From the NCBI RefSeq assembly GCF_000337775.1, contig NZ_AOLQ01000015.1, forward strand, positions 1-64,000: a DNA stretch of 64,000 nucleotides, written 5' to 3'. The notes beneath the pieces were generated by a model, which saw only the letters and a list, made by a program, of their open reading frames with translations, made no database searches and was not told the origin of the DNA. This stretch comes from Haloarcula vallismortis ATCC 29715 (GTDB lineage Archaea; Halobacteriota; Halobacteria; Halobacteriales; Haloarculaceae). A program made the position numbers and the translations under genes. Below, piece after piece: positions 1 through 8,161 of the stretch (the first letter of the stretch is position 1; every line of letters starts with the position of its first letter).

Positions 1-64
1 GTTGGATTTAGACAGGCTGGCAGCTACTGTTCACAGTTCTTTCCTTGACGAAAGTCCAGAGAAA

Positions 65-238
65 TTACTCGCCAAAGCTCTGTTCACCATAACCGCCCCC
101 ACCATACCCACGATACAAAATTTCCCGCTTTACAAGCACTGCAGCAACAAACGAAATTCCAGTCGCGACAAGAGCAAGAATGGTCCGTCGGGTGGCCTGC
201 CTCGACCCCGTGGTTTTGATTTCTTCATCTGAAGGCAT
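65..238 (-). CDS. Small single-span membrane protein with GYG-rich C-terminal tail
   Basis: A 57-residue reading frame. It has a charged N-terminus with an RR pair at residues 17-18, one hydrophobic segment (about 19-36, TILALVATGISFVAAVLV), a short basic stretch, and a glycine/tyrosine tail containing GYGGGGYGEQSFGE. I do not recognise a named family. The layout (cytoplasmic N-terminus, one membrane span, exported GYG tail) fits a small surface peptide. The tail resembles the end of the CBM lipoprotein at 4724-6844 (GSEGYGMDGYGGTQ), so the two may share a localisation or interaction signal; that is inference. The gene diverges from the sugar oxidoreductase at 747. A longer frame on the other strand covers the same bases but looks like a shadow. 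Confidence 0.5.
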   Translation of the reverse strand: MPSDEEIKTTGSRQATRRTILALVATGISFVAAVLVKREILYRGYGGGGYGEQSFGE

Positions 239-746
239 CAGTACGGTGGTGTAAGCCTTCTTGCTCCTGTAGCTACCCTATGTCGGCGGCTATTTTCGTC
301 CATCATTAACAGGAGTCCAGTGACGGAGAGCGTTTTAGTAAACACGTCATACTGTTAGCTGCTGTACCATAGCCGGTCATTGATCACCATGTAGAACGGA
401 CAGGGCCCCAGATACCACGCGTGCAAAGATCACTGGAAGTAAACGTTGACTGGTTTGGTTGGCAAGAGAAGTTTGATCAGGAACGGACCGTGGGCAGTTC
501 ACGACTGAACATATGCTTAGTCGTTGATCTGATGTTCTGATTAGATCCGACAAGATCGGAGTGGTTAGCACTCATATAATACACCGTGTCTGTTTTAGAA
601 CTACATAAGATGGCCGAATACTAATAAACAAGATATAATCCCAAATATTGTCACAGTCATATTGCGAGAGTAGTTGGTCGTTGTAGGCTGTCTGAGTGAA
701 CAGTACGAGGTTACTACTATTGAGGCTACTGTCCCACTCTCAATCG
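239..746. other. Intergenic region, no gene seen
   Basis: About 500 bases between two divergent genes. The short frames here have no recognisable product. The stretch is AT-rich close to 600-660 and presumably carries the promoter for the oxidoreductase at 747. Confidence 0.4.
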
Positions 747-1883
747 ATGACGTACACTGTCGCAGTCATTGGGACTGGTGCAGATCCGGACGACCCGGAT
801 ACCGACGGGTTCGCGATGGCATATAGACATGCAAGCGCGTACAGGCGCTTAGATTCATGTGAACTTACCGCCTGTGCCGATGTCGTCCCAGAGAATGCGA
901 AAAACTTCGGTGAACGATGGGATCTCCCGGACGGAAACGTTTACACGGATACTGAGAAGATGCTTGATGCTGTCGAACCCGACATCGTCAGTGTCTGTGT
1001 TCCGCCTCATATTCACGCACCTGTCGTGACGACGTGTGCTGAAAGTGGGGTAATGGACGCGGTCCACTGCGAAAAGCCGATGGCAACAAGATGGGAAGAT
1101 TGTCAAACAATGGTGTCGGCGTGTAAGCGGGCCGGCATCCAACTCACGTTCAATCATCAACGCAGATTCGGAAAGCCGTTCCGGAAGGCCAAATCGCTGC
1201 TTGAAAACGGGAAGATAGGTACGTTAGAGCGAATCGAGCTCGGTGGGAAGAATCTGTTCGACTACGGGTCACACCTGTTTGACCTCTGTGGGTACTTCAC
1301 TGATCAAGCGATGGCAAAATGGGTGATGGCTGGGATCGAATACAGCGAGGAAAACGTACAGTTTGGGGCTCATAACGAGAATCAGGCCATCGCACAGTGG
1401 CGGTATACGAACGGTGTCAACGGGCTTGCATCAACAGGGGACGGTGGAATTGTCGACTGTCATATGCGACTGCTGGGTACAAATGGAGTCATAGAAATTG
1501 GCGGCGAGGTTCCTCTACGGATCCGAACTGGGAAAAGCTGGAAAACAATCGACACCGACGGAGAGGACGTACATGGTCCTAACGAGACAATATTCGACGC
1601 TGCAAAGCAGAAAATCAGCGCTCGAATGCCGGGAGCCACCGTAGAAAGCGCAAGACCGGAAAGCTATATCGACCGTGCCATAGCAGATACCGTCGACGCG
1701 CTTTCCACAGGTCGTGAACCTGAACTTTCAGCAGATAATGCACTGCAAGCGACCGAGCTTATATTCGGATGCTGGGAGTCCGCTCGCCGGTGCGGACGAG
1801 TTGACTTCCCGCTTGAGATCAACGACAACCCGCTGGAGTCAATGGTCGAAAGCGGACAAGTACTCACAGCTGACAATCAGTAA
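747..1883 (+). CDS. Gfo/Idh/MocA family NAD(P)-dependent sugar oxidoreductase
   Basis: A 378-residue cytoplasmic dehydrogenase. The N-terminal Rossmann fold opens with VAVIGTGADPDDPDTDGFAM, in which the GxG nucleotide loop is followed by an extended acidic insertion. The family signature CEKPMA, which carries the catalytic Lys, is at about residues 111-116, and the C-terminal alpha/beta domain follows. Members oxidise or reduce sugars, or nucleotide-sugar hydroxyls, with NAD(P). I start at MTYTVAVIG because the nucleotide-binding strand must lie at the N-terminus; an in-frame ATG 51 bases upstream adds a leader without family support. The gene precedes a flippase and lies at the edge of a glycan cluster, so a role in making a sugar precursor is reasonable. 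The substrate cannot be read from the sequence. Confidence 0.85.
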   Translation: MTYTVAVIGTGADPDDPDTDGFAMAYRHASAYRRLDSCELTACADVVPENAKNFGERWDLPDGNVYTDTEKMLDAVEPDIVSVCVPPHIHAPVVTTCAESGVMDAVHCEKPMATRWEDCQTMVSACKRAGIQLTFNHQRRFGKPFRKAKSLLENGKIGTLERIELGGKNLFDYGSHLFDLCGYFTDQAMAKWVMAGIEYSEENVQFGAHNENQAIAQWRYTNGVNGLASTGDGGIVDCHMRLLGTNGVIEIGGEVPLRIRTGKSWKTIDTDGEDVHGPNETIFDAAKQKISARMPGATVESARPESYIDRAIADTVDALSTGREPELSADNALQATELIFGCWESARRCGRVDFPLEINDNPLESMVESGQVLTADNQ

Positions 1884-2122
1884 AATCCAGTATACTTGAC
1901 CAGTTATAGCCGGTCTAGAGGCACCGTCAAGGGGGGCCTGATAGTTCAGCCGTATTGCAGTTATCCCGTTCATAACAAACAGATGGTATCCGAAGTGTGT
2001 AGCAACGGAGAGTCTATGCAGGCACAGCAATACAGAGTATTGAGTGGGCAGAACGCACTGGTGTCCGTCAGTCGATCTACTATATTAGCTCGCCACAGAC
2101 GTGACGGGGAGTTCGGACGACA

Positions 2123-3628
2123 ATGCTAGATAAACTGAAACGGTTGATAAAACGGCTGCTCCCAGCCAGTGACGATGTCATGGAGCAAGTTGTAAAAAGT
2201 GGCGTTTGGGTCGGCGCAATGAACGTCACTGAACGGGGTTTAGAGCTGCTATTACTGATCATCGTCGCTTCACTGTTATCTCCACGTGCATTCGGGTTGA
2301 TGGGGATTGCGCTGCTGACGCTATCCTCACTCAAGAAATTCTCAGAGTTGGGCATCAAGTCCGCACTGATACAGGCCGAGAAGGACAACGTTGACGACGA
2401 ACTCGACACGGCTTGGACAATCGAGACAGCTAGAGGGACAGTAATCGCCTTGATCCTGTTCTTCGGGGCTCCGTTTATCGCTTCGTTGTTTAACCAACCT
2501 GCTGCGACCAACCTATTTCGGGTCATCGCTCTCTCGCCGTTCATTGTTGGGTTACGAAACCCTGCTGTCGTCTATTTTCAGAAGAGTCTAGATTTCCACA
2601 AAGAGTTCGTCTACAGAGTCAGCGGTGCGGTGGCATACTTCGTCGTCACCGTAGGCATAGCTCTGTATGATCCAACCGTCTATGCACTGGCAATCGGATA
2701 TATCGCCGGCGACGCCGCTCGGTTTCTCGTCTCGTATATCGCGGACGGATACCGACCATGGCCTGCCTTTGACCTCGATATTGCGAAGAAGCGCTACAGT
2801 TTCGGGAAGTGGATGACTGCCAATTCCATCTTGTATTTCCTGTACAGCAGAGGAGACGACGCATTTGTCGGCTGGGCGCTCATGGCGAGCGCACTGGGGT
2901 TTTACCAACTCGCCTACCGGCTCTCGAACGCGCCAGCGACCGAAATCACACAGACGATCTCCAGTGTGACGTTTTCGGCGTATTCGAAAGTTCAAAAAGA
3001 TGTCGAGAAGCTCCGATCGGGATATTTCCGGACACTCAGGATGACCACTTTGGCATCGTTCCCAGCGGCGGTGGGTATTGCGGCGGTCGCACCCGCATTT
3101 GTCGCAGCATTCTTTACCCCAGAATGGCAGCCAATGGTTCCAGTAATGCAGTTGCTAGCTATCTACGGGCTCCTGCGTTCGATGGGTGCGACGATGGGAC
3201 CAGTCTGGAAGGCGGTTGGACGACCGGACTATATCGCTAAACTCTCCGCTGTACGTGTGATTCTCATTGCTATATTCATCTACCCGGCCACGATGCTGTA
3301 CGGAATTGAGGGTACCGCAGCCCTCATTACGGGGATCTATATCTTCCCAATGATGCCGATAGACGTCTATCTGATTTCCCGAACAATTGAGGCGTCTCCG
3401 GTTCGAGTGCTCAGAGAGGTCTCCTATCCACTGGCAGCAAGTCTTGGGATGGCAGCCGCAGTGACCTACGTCTATCAGACGGTGACTCTCAATGCGCCGG
3501 TACTGGAGTTTATTCTGATAGTTCTGGTCGGTATCGGAGTATATGTGGCCCTAGCTTTGGCCCTCATGTTTAGCTTCAATTGGGAAGTCAAGCAGAACCT
3601 TGAGTCAATATTCGATACGTTTGCGTGA
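2123..3628 (+). CDS. Polysaccharide/oligosaccharide flippase (MOP superfamily, Wzx-like)
   Basis: A 501-residue integral membrane protein with about 12-14 hydrophobic segments, the usual length for Wzx-type exporters. The N-terminus has a short basic amphipathic stretch (KLKRLIKRLLP), then a helix with GVWVGAMNVTERGLELLLLI. This layout is typical of the polysaccharide-synthesis branch of the MOP exporters, which flip lipid-linked glycans across the membrane. The internal sequence SLDFHKEFVYRVSG fits the conserved segment after the fourth helix. It follows the oxidoreductase by about 240 bases and precedes a small unknown protein. Archaeal relatives flip dolichol-phosphate-linked sugars or export surface polysaccharide; which one applies here is not determined. 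Confidence 0.87.
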   Translation: MLDKLKRLIKRLLPASDDVMEQVVKSGVWVGAMNVTERGLELLLLIIVASLLSPRAFGLMGIALLTLSSLKKFSELGIKSALIQAEKDNVDDELDTAWTIETARGTVIALILFFGAPFIASLFNQPAATNLFRVIALSPFIVGLRNPAVVYFQKSLDFHKEFVYRVSGAVAYFVVTVGIALYDPTVYALAIGYIAGDAARFLVSYIADGYRPWPAFDLDIAKKRYSFGKWMTANSILYFLYSRGDDAFVGWALMASALGFYQLAYRLSNAPATEITQTISSVTFSAYSKVQKDVEKLRSGYFRTLRMTTLASFPAAVGIAAVAPAFVAAFFTPEWQPMVPVMQLLAIYGLLRSMGATMGPVWKAVGRPDYIAKLSAVRVILIAIFIYPATMLYGIEGTAALITGIYIFPMMPIDVYLISRTIEASPVRVLREVSYPLAASLGMAAAVTYVYQTVTLNAPVLEFILIVLVGIGVYVALALALMFSFNWEVKQNLESIFDTFA

Positions 3629-3686
3629 TCAAAATGAGACAGGCAATCCAGATCAGTCGGTTCGGGGAACAGAGAGGGAAAGCGCG

Positions 3687-4187
3687 ATGAAGCGTCGAAC
3701 AATGCTTGCTGGCGTCCTTCCGTTTTTACAGGGCGGTCGCTGGTTGGATCAGATGCTGCTCGTAAATCAAGGTGAAATCGTTGAAAAACGGTTCATCGGA
3801 ATCGCTGAGGGGGAGACGACTGAGATCGCTTCCATTGACGATGATGGGACGACTGTTTCATCCGAGCACGAGGGCCAGCTTGGACAATCCCCCAGAGAGA
3901 TATCCACAGAGGTCGCAGCTTCGCTTCGAGGAACGTACGACACTTTACGATTCCACATCACTGTGGCCCACCACGGCGGTAGCCTCAATATATTTGGCCG
4001 GACCGGATTGGAAGAATACCGGACATCAAGAGCTCTCTACAGCGGGGTCGCGGTGGGTAACCACATTTCGTTTCAGACATCTCTCCTGAACAGAGACACC
4101 ATCATCTCGTTGTCGTGTCTGGCAGACGAGAAGGAGGCGCTGCAACGTCGGTGTCAGGTTGGTGTCGAAGACCCAACGGCGGAGTGA
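3687..4187 (+). CDS. Hypothetical protein with short basic/hydrophobic N-terminus
   Basis: A 166-residue protein of no family I recognise. I choose the start MKRRTMLAGVLPFLQGG: a short basic and hydrophobic leader that could be a weak export signal, although it lacks a full Tat motif and a lipobox. The longer frame upstream overlaps the end of the flippase gene and reads as non-coding. The body is mixed alpha/beta, with FHITVAHHGGSLNIF and two cysteines near the C-terminus. It lies 58 bases after the flippase and may be co-transcribed. About 540 bases without a gene follow. Confidence 0.5.
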   Translation: MKRRTMLAGVLPFLQGGRWLDQMLLVNQGEIVEKRFIGIAEGETTEIASIDDDGTTVSSEHEGQLGQSPREISTEVAASLRGTYDTLRFHITVAHHGGSLNIFGRTGLEEYRTSRALYSGVAVGNHISFQTSLLNRDTIISLSCLADEKEALQRRCQVGVEDPTAE

Positions 4188-4723
4188 GAAGGGACTCTAC
4201 GGGAGCGACTCACTCAGCTCGCGAGAATACGCATTGCATGAGATATCTCATGGGGACGGCCACTGAACTGAATGTACTCCAGGAGTCCCTACGATTGGCA
4301 GGTAGACACGGGAACGGCAGCCATTCGTTAATCATTGCTGAGAATACCACGACTATCAGACGGACTGATAGAGATTATGAACCCCTCGAGAACACCTTGA
4401 GTATCTTGAATCCACAAGACAACCTGAGCAGATGGTGACGTGGTCTCTGAAACAAGACTCTGTAATATAGGCCTATTTATTCATCACAGAACGAATCTGA
4501 TAGCCGCAAATGAAGGCGATATGGAACGGTAGTATCATCTTAACATCCAAGATACACCGCAGTACAATGGTGCTAAATGAAGAATAATTTCTCAGATGTC
4601 AATTTCAATCATAAGATTCTCTTAAAATCTGGTATGCAAAAAAGTAGCTTATGAGTAAAAAATCATGTAAACAAAACTCAACCGGTAACAAGGGATAAAA
4701 TAGTAAATAGGGATTACCGAAGT
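4188..4723. other. AT-rich intergenic region upstream of the CBM lipoprotein
   Basis: No gene is convincing here. The second half (4440-4720) is clearly AT-rich and leads into the promoter of the lipoprotein gene. Confidence 0.45.
4695..4702 (+). promoter_or_regulatory. Candidate TATA box for the CBM lipoprotein operon
   Basis: ATAAAATA ends 22 bases before the GTG start at 4724. This spacing would give an almost leaderless transcript, the common arrangement in haloarchaea. It supports the GTG start. Confidence 0.35.
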
Positions 4724-6844
4724 GTGACCAACGAAGAACAGAATCGCTCGCACGACAGTGGTGACGTATCGCGAGATGATAGTAGTACGACGGGAACAAC
4801 CGTCGTAGACCGCCGCACGTGCATGAAATTGGCAGGTGTTGCCGTTGCTTCCTTGGCAGGATGTGCCGGTAAAGGAGGTCCTACCACGGGAGGGTCAGCA
4901 GCAACAGTCGGCTACGGTGGTGAGCCTGCAGTTACGACACAGCTCACCGCAGTCGATGTTTCGAAGGTAGCCGAAGACGCCACTAAGGCACGTTCGATCA
5001 GCAGCCTCAGTATCGATTCCCCACTCTCGACAACACTGTCTCCTGGTTCCTCTGATCTATTTGCGTTCAGACCCGACAGCGAAGACGTGGCGGTTGAATT
5101 CACACCGGATACAGACACGGGTGTTGCTGCGCTCGGATTGTTCAACCCCGACGGGGAGCTACTCTCACAGGCGTACGCGAGTTCGGATGCACCGGTGTAC
5201 CTCCCGGAGTCGCTCTCGGCCAGCGGCACACACTACCTGCAAGTCATGGACATCGGTCGAAGCGGTGGCGATTACTCACTGACCATTTCAACGGATAGCA
5301 CGACGCAGTCTCAGTCACCGTATGAAGGGTCTGTCAGAGCTATTCCCGGCCGTATCCAGGCGCAGAACTTCGACATCGGTGGCGAAGGCGAGGCGTACCA
5401 CGACACGTCTGGTGGAAATATCTACGGTTCCGCAAACAGAGATACTGACGTTGATATCCGGCCGACCGAAGACGAGTCCGGAAAGTACAACATCGGCTAC
5501 TTCCAGGCCGGAGAATGGCTCGAGTACACAATCGATGCCACATCTGGAACGTACGATATTAGTGTCCGAGTGGCGTCGGCACTTTCTGACGGGCGACTCG
5601 AACTGTCTATTGGAGATCGTAGCCTCACAACTGTTACGGTCCCCAATACGGGCGACTGGACCTCGTGGGAAACAGTCACCGTAGAAGACATCGAAATCGA
5701 ATCCGACCAGCAATCGACGCTTCGCGTCGAAGCACTGGATTCCGGTGTAGAATTCAATTGGGTCGAATTCGAGAAAATCGAGACTCAAAAACCATACAAT
5801 GGGACTCGAGTCACGATTCCCGGACGCATCAAGGCACAAAATTTCGACACAGGTGGCGAAGGAATATCATACAGCGATACGACCGCTGGGAACGAGTACG
5901 ACACCAGTTATCGTGACACCGATGTCGACATCCGAGAGACACAAGACAGCACCGGTGAGTACAACATCGGTTACTTCGAGGACGGCGAGTGGCTCGAATA
6001 CTCTGTCGATGTTTCGCCTGGTCAGTATGACCTCAGGGCCCGCGTTGCAACAACGCGAGACGATAGGCAACTCAGGTTCTACCTCGCCGATCAAGAATTA
6101 GGAACCATCGACGTTCCCAACACAGGTGGATGGACGACGTGGGAGACTGCCACGTTAGAAGATGTTACCATCGATGCTGACGGACAACAGGTGCTTCGGG
6201 TCGAAGCCGTCGGATCAGGTATCGATTTCAACTGGGCTGAGTTCGAAATCGCTGAGAACCAACCATTCGACGACGTTCCGACGCTTCCCGGCAGGATACA
6301 ATCACAAGCATACGACCTAGGCGGCGAAGGCGTGTCGTATCATGATACCACTGCTGGTAATGAGTACGACCTCGGCTATCGGGGCTCTGACGTCGATATC
6401 CGGGAAACGCAGGACAGTTCCGGGACGTACAACGTCGGGTATTTCGAGGACGGCGAATGGCTCGAATATACCGCTGAGGTGCCGGCCGGAACATACGACA
6501 TCAACGTCCGCGTTGCGACGACACGCGATACCAGGCAACTGCAGTTCAGCCTCGACGGTGAGCAACTTGGGACAGTAGATGTGCCAAATACCGGTGGCTG
6601 GACAGCATGGGAGACAGCAACCCTCCCTGACGTAACGGTTCAGGATAGTGGTACTCACGTCATCCAAGTGAAGGCAATCGGCTCCGGCATTGACTTCAAC
6701 TGGTTCGAATTCAATGAAGCGGCAGAGACGGAGACAACAACTGAAACTGAGACAGCAACAGAAACCGAGACTGCAACCGAGTCAGATACTGACGACTTCG
6801 GCAGCGAAGGCTACGGAATGGATGGGTACGGGGGTACCCAATAA
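4724..6844 (+). CDS. Tat lipoprotein with three CBM6-type carbohydrate-binding modules
   Basis: A 706-residue exported protein. The N-terminus has twin arginines at 30-31 (DRRTCMKLAGVA) and a lipobox LAGC with Cys47, so it should be exported by Tat and lipid-anchored outside the cell. Residues about 98-190 resemble a bacterial pre-peptidase C-terminal (PPC) beta domain. Three tandem repeats follow (about 205-348, 358-502 and 514-664). Each opens with PGRI.(A/S)Q..D.GGEG and holds YN(I/V)GYF..GEWLEY, a ...TGxWTxWET core and (D/E)FNW.EF, the pattern of CBM6 sugar-binding modules. The C-terminus is a Thr/Glu linker (TETETATETETA) ending in GYGMDGYGGTQ. No catalytic domain is visible, so it likely binds glycan. 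The next gene starts 12 bases later, which implies an operon. Confidence 0.85.
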   Translation: MTNEEQNRSHDSGDVSRDDSSTTGTTVVDRRTCMKLAGVAVASLAGCAGKGGPTTGGSAATVGYGGEPAVTTQLTAVDVSKVAEDATKARSISSLSIDSPLSTTLSPGSSDLFAFRPDSEDVAVEFTPDTDTGVAALGLFNPDGELLSQAYASSDAPVYLPESLSASGTHYLQVMDIGRSGGDYSLTISTDSTTQSQSPYEGSVRAIPGRIQAQNFDIGGEGEAYHDTSGGNIYGSANRDTDVDIRPTEDESGKYNIGYFQAGEWLEYTIDATSGTYDISVRVASALSDGRLELSIGDRSLTTVTVPNTGDWTSWETVTVEDIEIESDQQSTLRVEALDSGVEFNWVEFEKIETQKPYNGTRVTIPGRIKAQNFDTGGEGISYSDTTAGNEYDTSYRDTDVDIRETQDSTGEYNIGYFEDGEWLEYSVDVSPGQYDLRARVATTRDDRQLRFYLADQELGTIDVPNTGGWTTWETATLEDVTIDADGQQVLRVEAVGSGIDFNWAEFEIAENQPFDDVPTLPGRIQSQAYDLGGEGVSYHDTTAGNEYDLGYRGSDVDIRETQDSSGTYNVGYFEDGEWLEYTAEVPAGTYDINVRVATTRDTRQLQFSLDGEQLGTVDVPNTGGWTAWETATLPDVTVQDSGTHVIQVKAIGSGIDFNWFEFNEAAETETTTETETATETETATESDTDDFGSEGYGMDGYGGTQ

Positions 6845-6856
6845 CACACTAGATCA

Positions 6857-8116
6857 ATGGCAGAACGATACAACACGCCCGCGGAGGGCACGCTCGATTG
6901 GCACGTACCGCTTAACGAAAACTTCGAAAAACTCGACAATCACGTCGAACTCCGGGACGCTGAGTCTAACATCAGTCAGTACGAACCGAAGACAGGGTCG
7001 AAGTTCCTAGCGACCGATACCGGCACAGTATACATTGGCGACGGCACCAACTGGAACCGCGTCGGGAGCCTCAGTTCATCCGATGATTCAGTTTCTGAAG
7101 CCGACGACGGTTCGCTCATCGCCCCGCCGGGCGAAGTACAGTCCGTAATCGATCAGGCGTCGAAGTCACATACATGGGCACAGGGCCCGAGCCGGACTGT
7201 AAAGCTCGTCTCCGGGGAGAACTACTTCCCGTCAGATACTATCAAGCTGAGACGGAACGTCCGACTCGAGTGTAACGGTGCTCGGATTATTCCGGAAGGC
7301 GACTTCAACGTCATCGAGATGTACCGTGGGACACAGCTCATCGATCCGTTCATTGATACCCGGTCTGTTAGCTGGAACTCGACACAGGTCGTCGTCGGCG
7401 CACCGGACGCAGACAAGATTGAACTGGCGAACCGCGCAACCGTTGAAAACGCCTATCTCTGGGGCACTCCCGGGGAGGGCATCGGACTGCAGTTCTTGGG
7501 CGGGACGAGACCCTGCTCGATGCAGATCGCTAGCGGAACAATATACGGGTTCGATATCGCAATTGACCTCTATGCCAACGGGGACGATTACAGCGGACAG
7601 GGCGACTGGTCGAACGGGAACCAGTTCTACGGCTCATTAGAGGCCTTCCGCGTTGGCGTCAACCAGCGCTCTGAGGGCGCTGAAGTCTCGGGGAACGTCT
7701 TCAAGTTGATGGTCCAACCCGACAACGACGTGAGCGAGTGGCTGTGGTACATGGAGGACGATCCCCGCTCTGACAGCGAGCGAGACGACAATATGTACCG
7801 GAAGTCCGGGAATACCATGATGGTGTATCCGTGGGATAACAACAATTACATGGACAACAATCCGTTCGCCGAGAGCGACGATCGGAAGCCGCCGCTATGG
7901 TATATCGGCGAAGGAATAAACTACGGCAATTCACTCGTTGACCAGTCCGGGAAGCTGGGGAACCAGTACATCGTCAACAATTCGGACTACCCAGATCGGA
8001 ACGGGATTTTCACCTATCACGGTGGGAAGGTCACCGGCACCAGACAGTTCTCACACCCGCCTGCGTACCAGCGGAACAGCGATAGTCGGATGTGGCACGA
8101 GGACTCGAAGAACTAA
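6857..8116 (+). CDS. Parallel beta-helix protein with tail-fibre-like N-terminus (paralog A)
   Basis: A 419-residue protein without a signal peptide. The N-terminus (NTPAEGTLDWHVPLNENFEK) resembles the start of virus tail-fibre and baseplate proteins, where G..DW..PLN.NF is common. A short KFLATDTGTVYIGDG segment follows, as in adaptor regions, and then a long repetitive body typical of right-handed beta-helices (RLECNGARI, SNGNQFYGSLEAF, GAEVSGNVFK, YGNSLVDQSG, PDRNGIFTYHGG). The family is often linked to polysaccharide lyases or depolymerases, but I cannot point to catalytic residues. It follows the CBM lipoprotein by 12 bases. A paralog lies directly downstream in the opposite orientation. 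The role and the export route are unknown. Confidence 0.75.
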   Translation: MAERYNTPAEGTLDWHVPLNENFEKLDNHVELRDAESNISQYEPKTGSKFLATDTGTVYIGDGTNWNRVGSLSSSDDSVSEADDGSLIAPPGEVQSVIDQASKSHTWAQGPSRTVKLVSGENYFPSDTIKLRRNVRLECNGARIIPEGDFNVIEMYRGTQLIDPFIDTRSVSWNSTQVVVGAPDADKIELANRATVENAYLWGTPGEGIGLQFLGGTRPCSMQIASGTIYGFDIAIDLYANGDDYSGQGDWSNGNQFYGSLEAFRVGVNQRSEGAEVSGNVFKLMVQPDNDVSEWLWYMEDDPRSDSERDDNMYRKSGNTMMVYPWDNNNYMDNNPFAESDDRKPPLWYIGEGINYGNSLVDQSGKLGNQYIVNNSDYPDRNGIFTYHGGKVTGTRQFSHPPAYQRNSDSRMWHEDSKN

Positions 8117-8129
8117 CCCTCGTAGGACT

Positions 8130-8147
8130 CGCTATGCCATCATAGCG
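8130..8147. terminator. Hairpin between convergent genes, candidate bidirectional terminator
   Basis: CGCTATG-CCAT-CATAGCG forms a perfect 7-bp stem with a 4-base loop in the 45-base gap between the two convergent beta-helix genes. It lacks a strong T-tract, so its terminator role is inferred from position. Confidence 0.4.
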
Positions 8148-8161
8148 TGCGATATAGCGGT

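Noticed and set aside
377-571. A 64-codon minus-strand frame
   Set aside because: No domain, no acidic haloarchaeal character, and it sits in an AT-rich promoter-like region.
4115-4438. A 107-codon plus-strand frame after the small hypothetical gene
   Set aside because: It starts inside the previous gene in another frame, and its Arg/Ser-rich sequence looks like a shifted frame.
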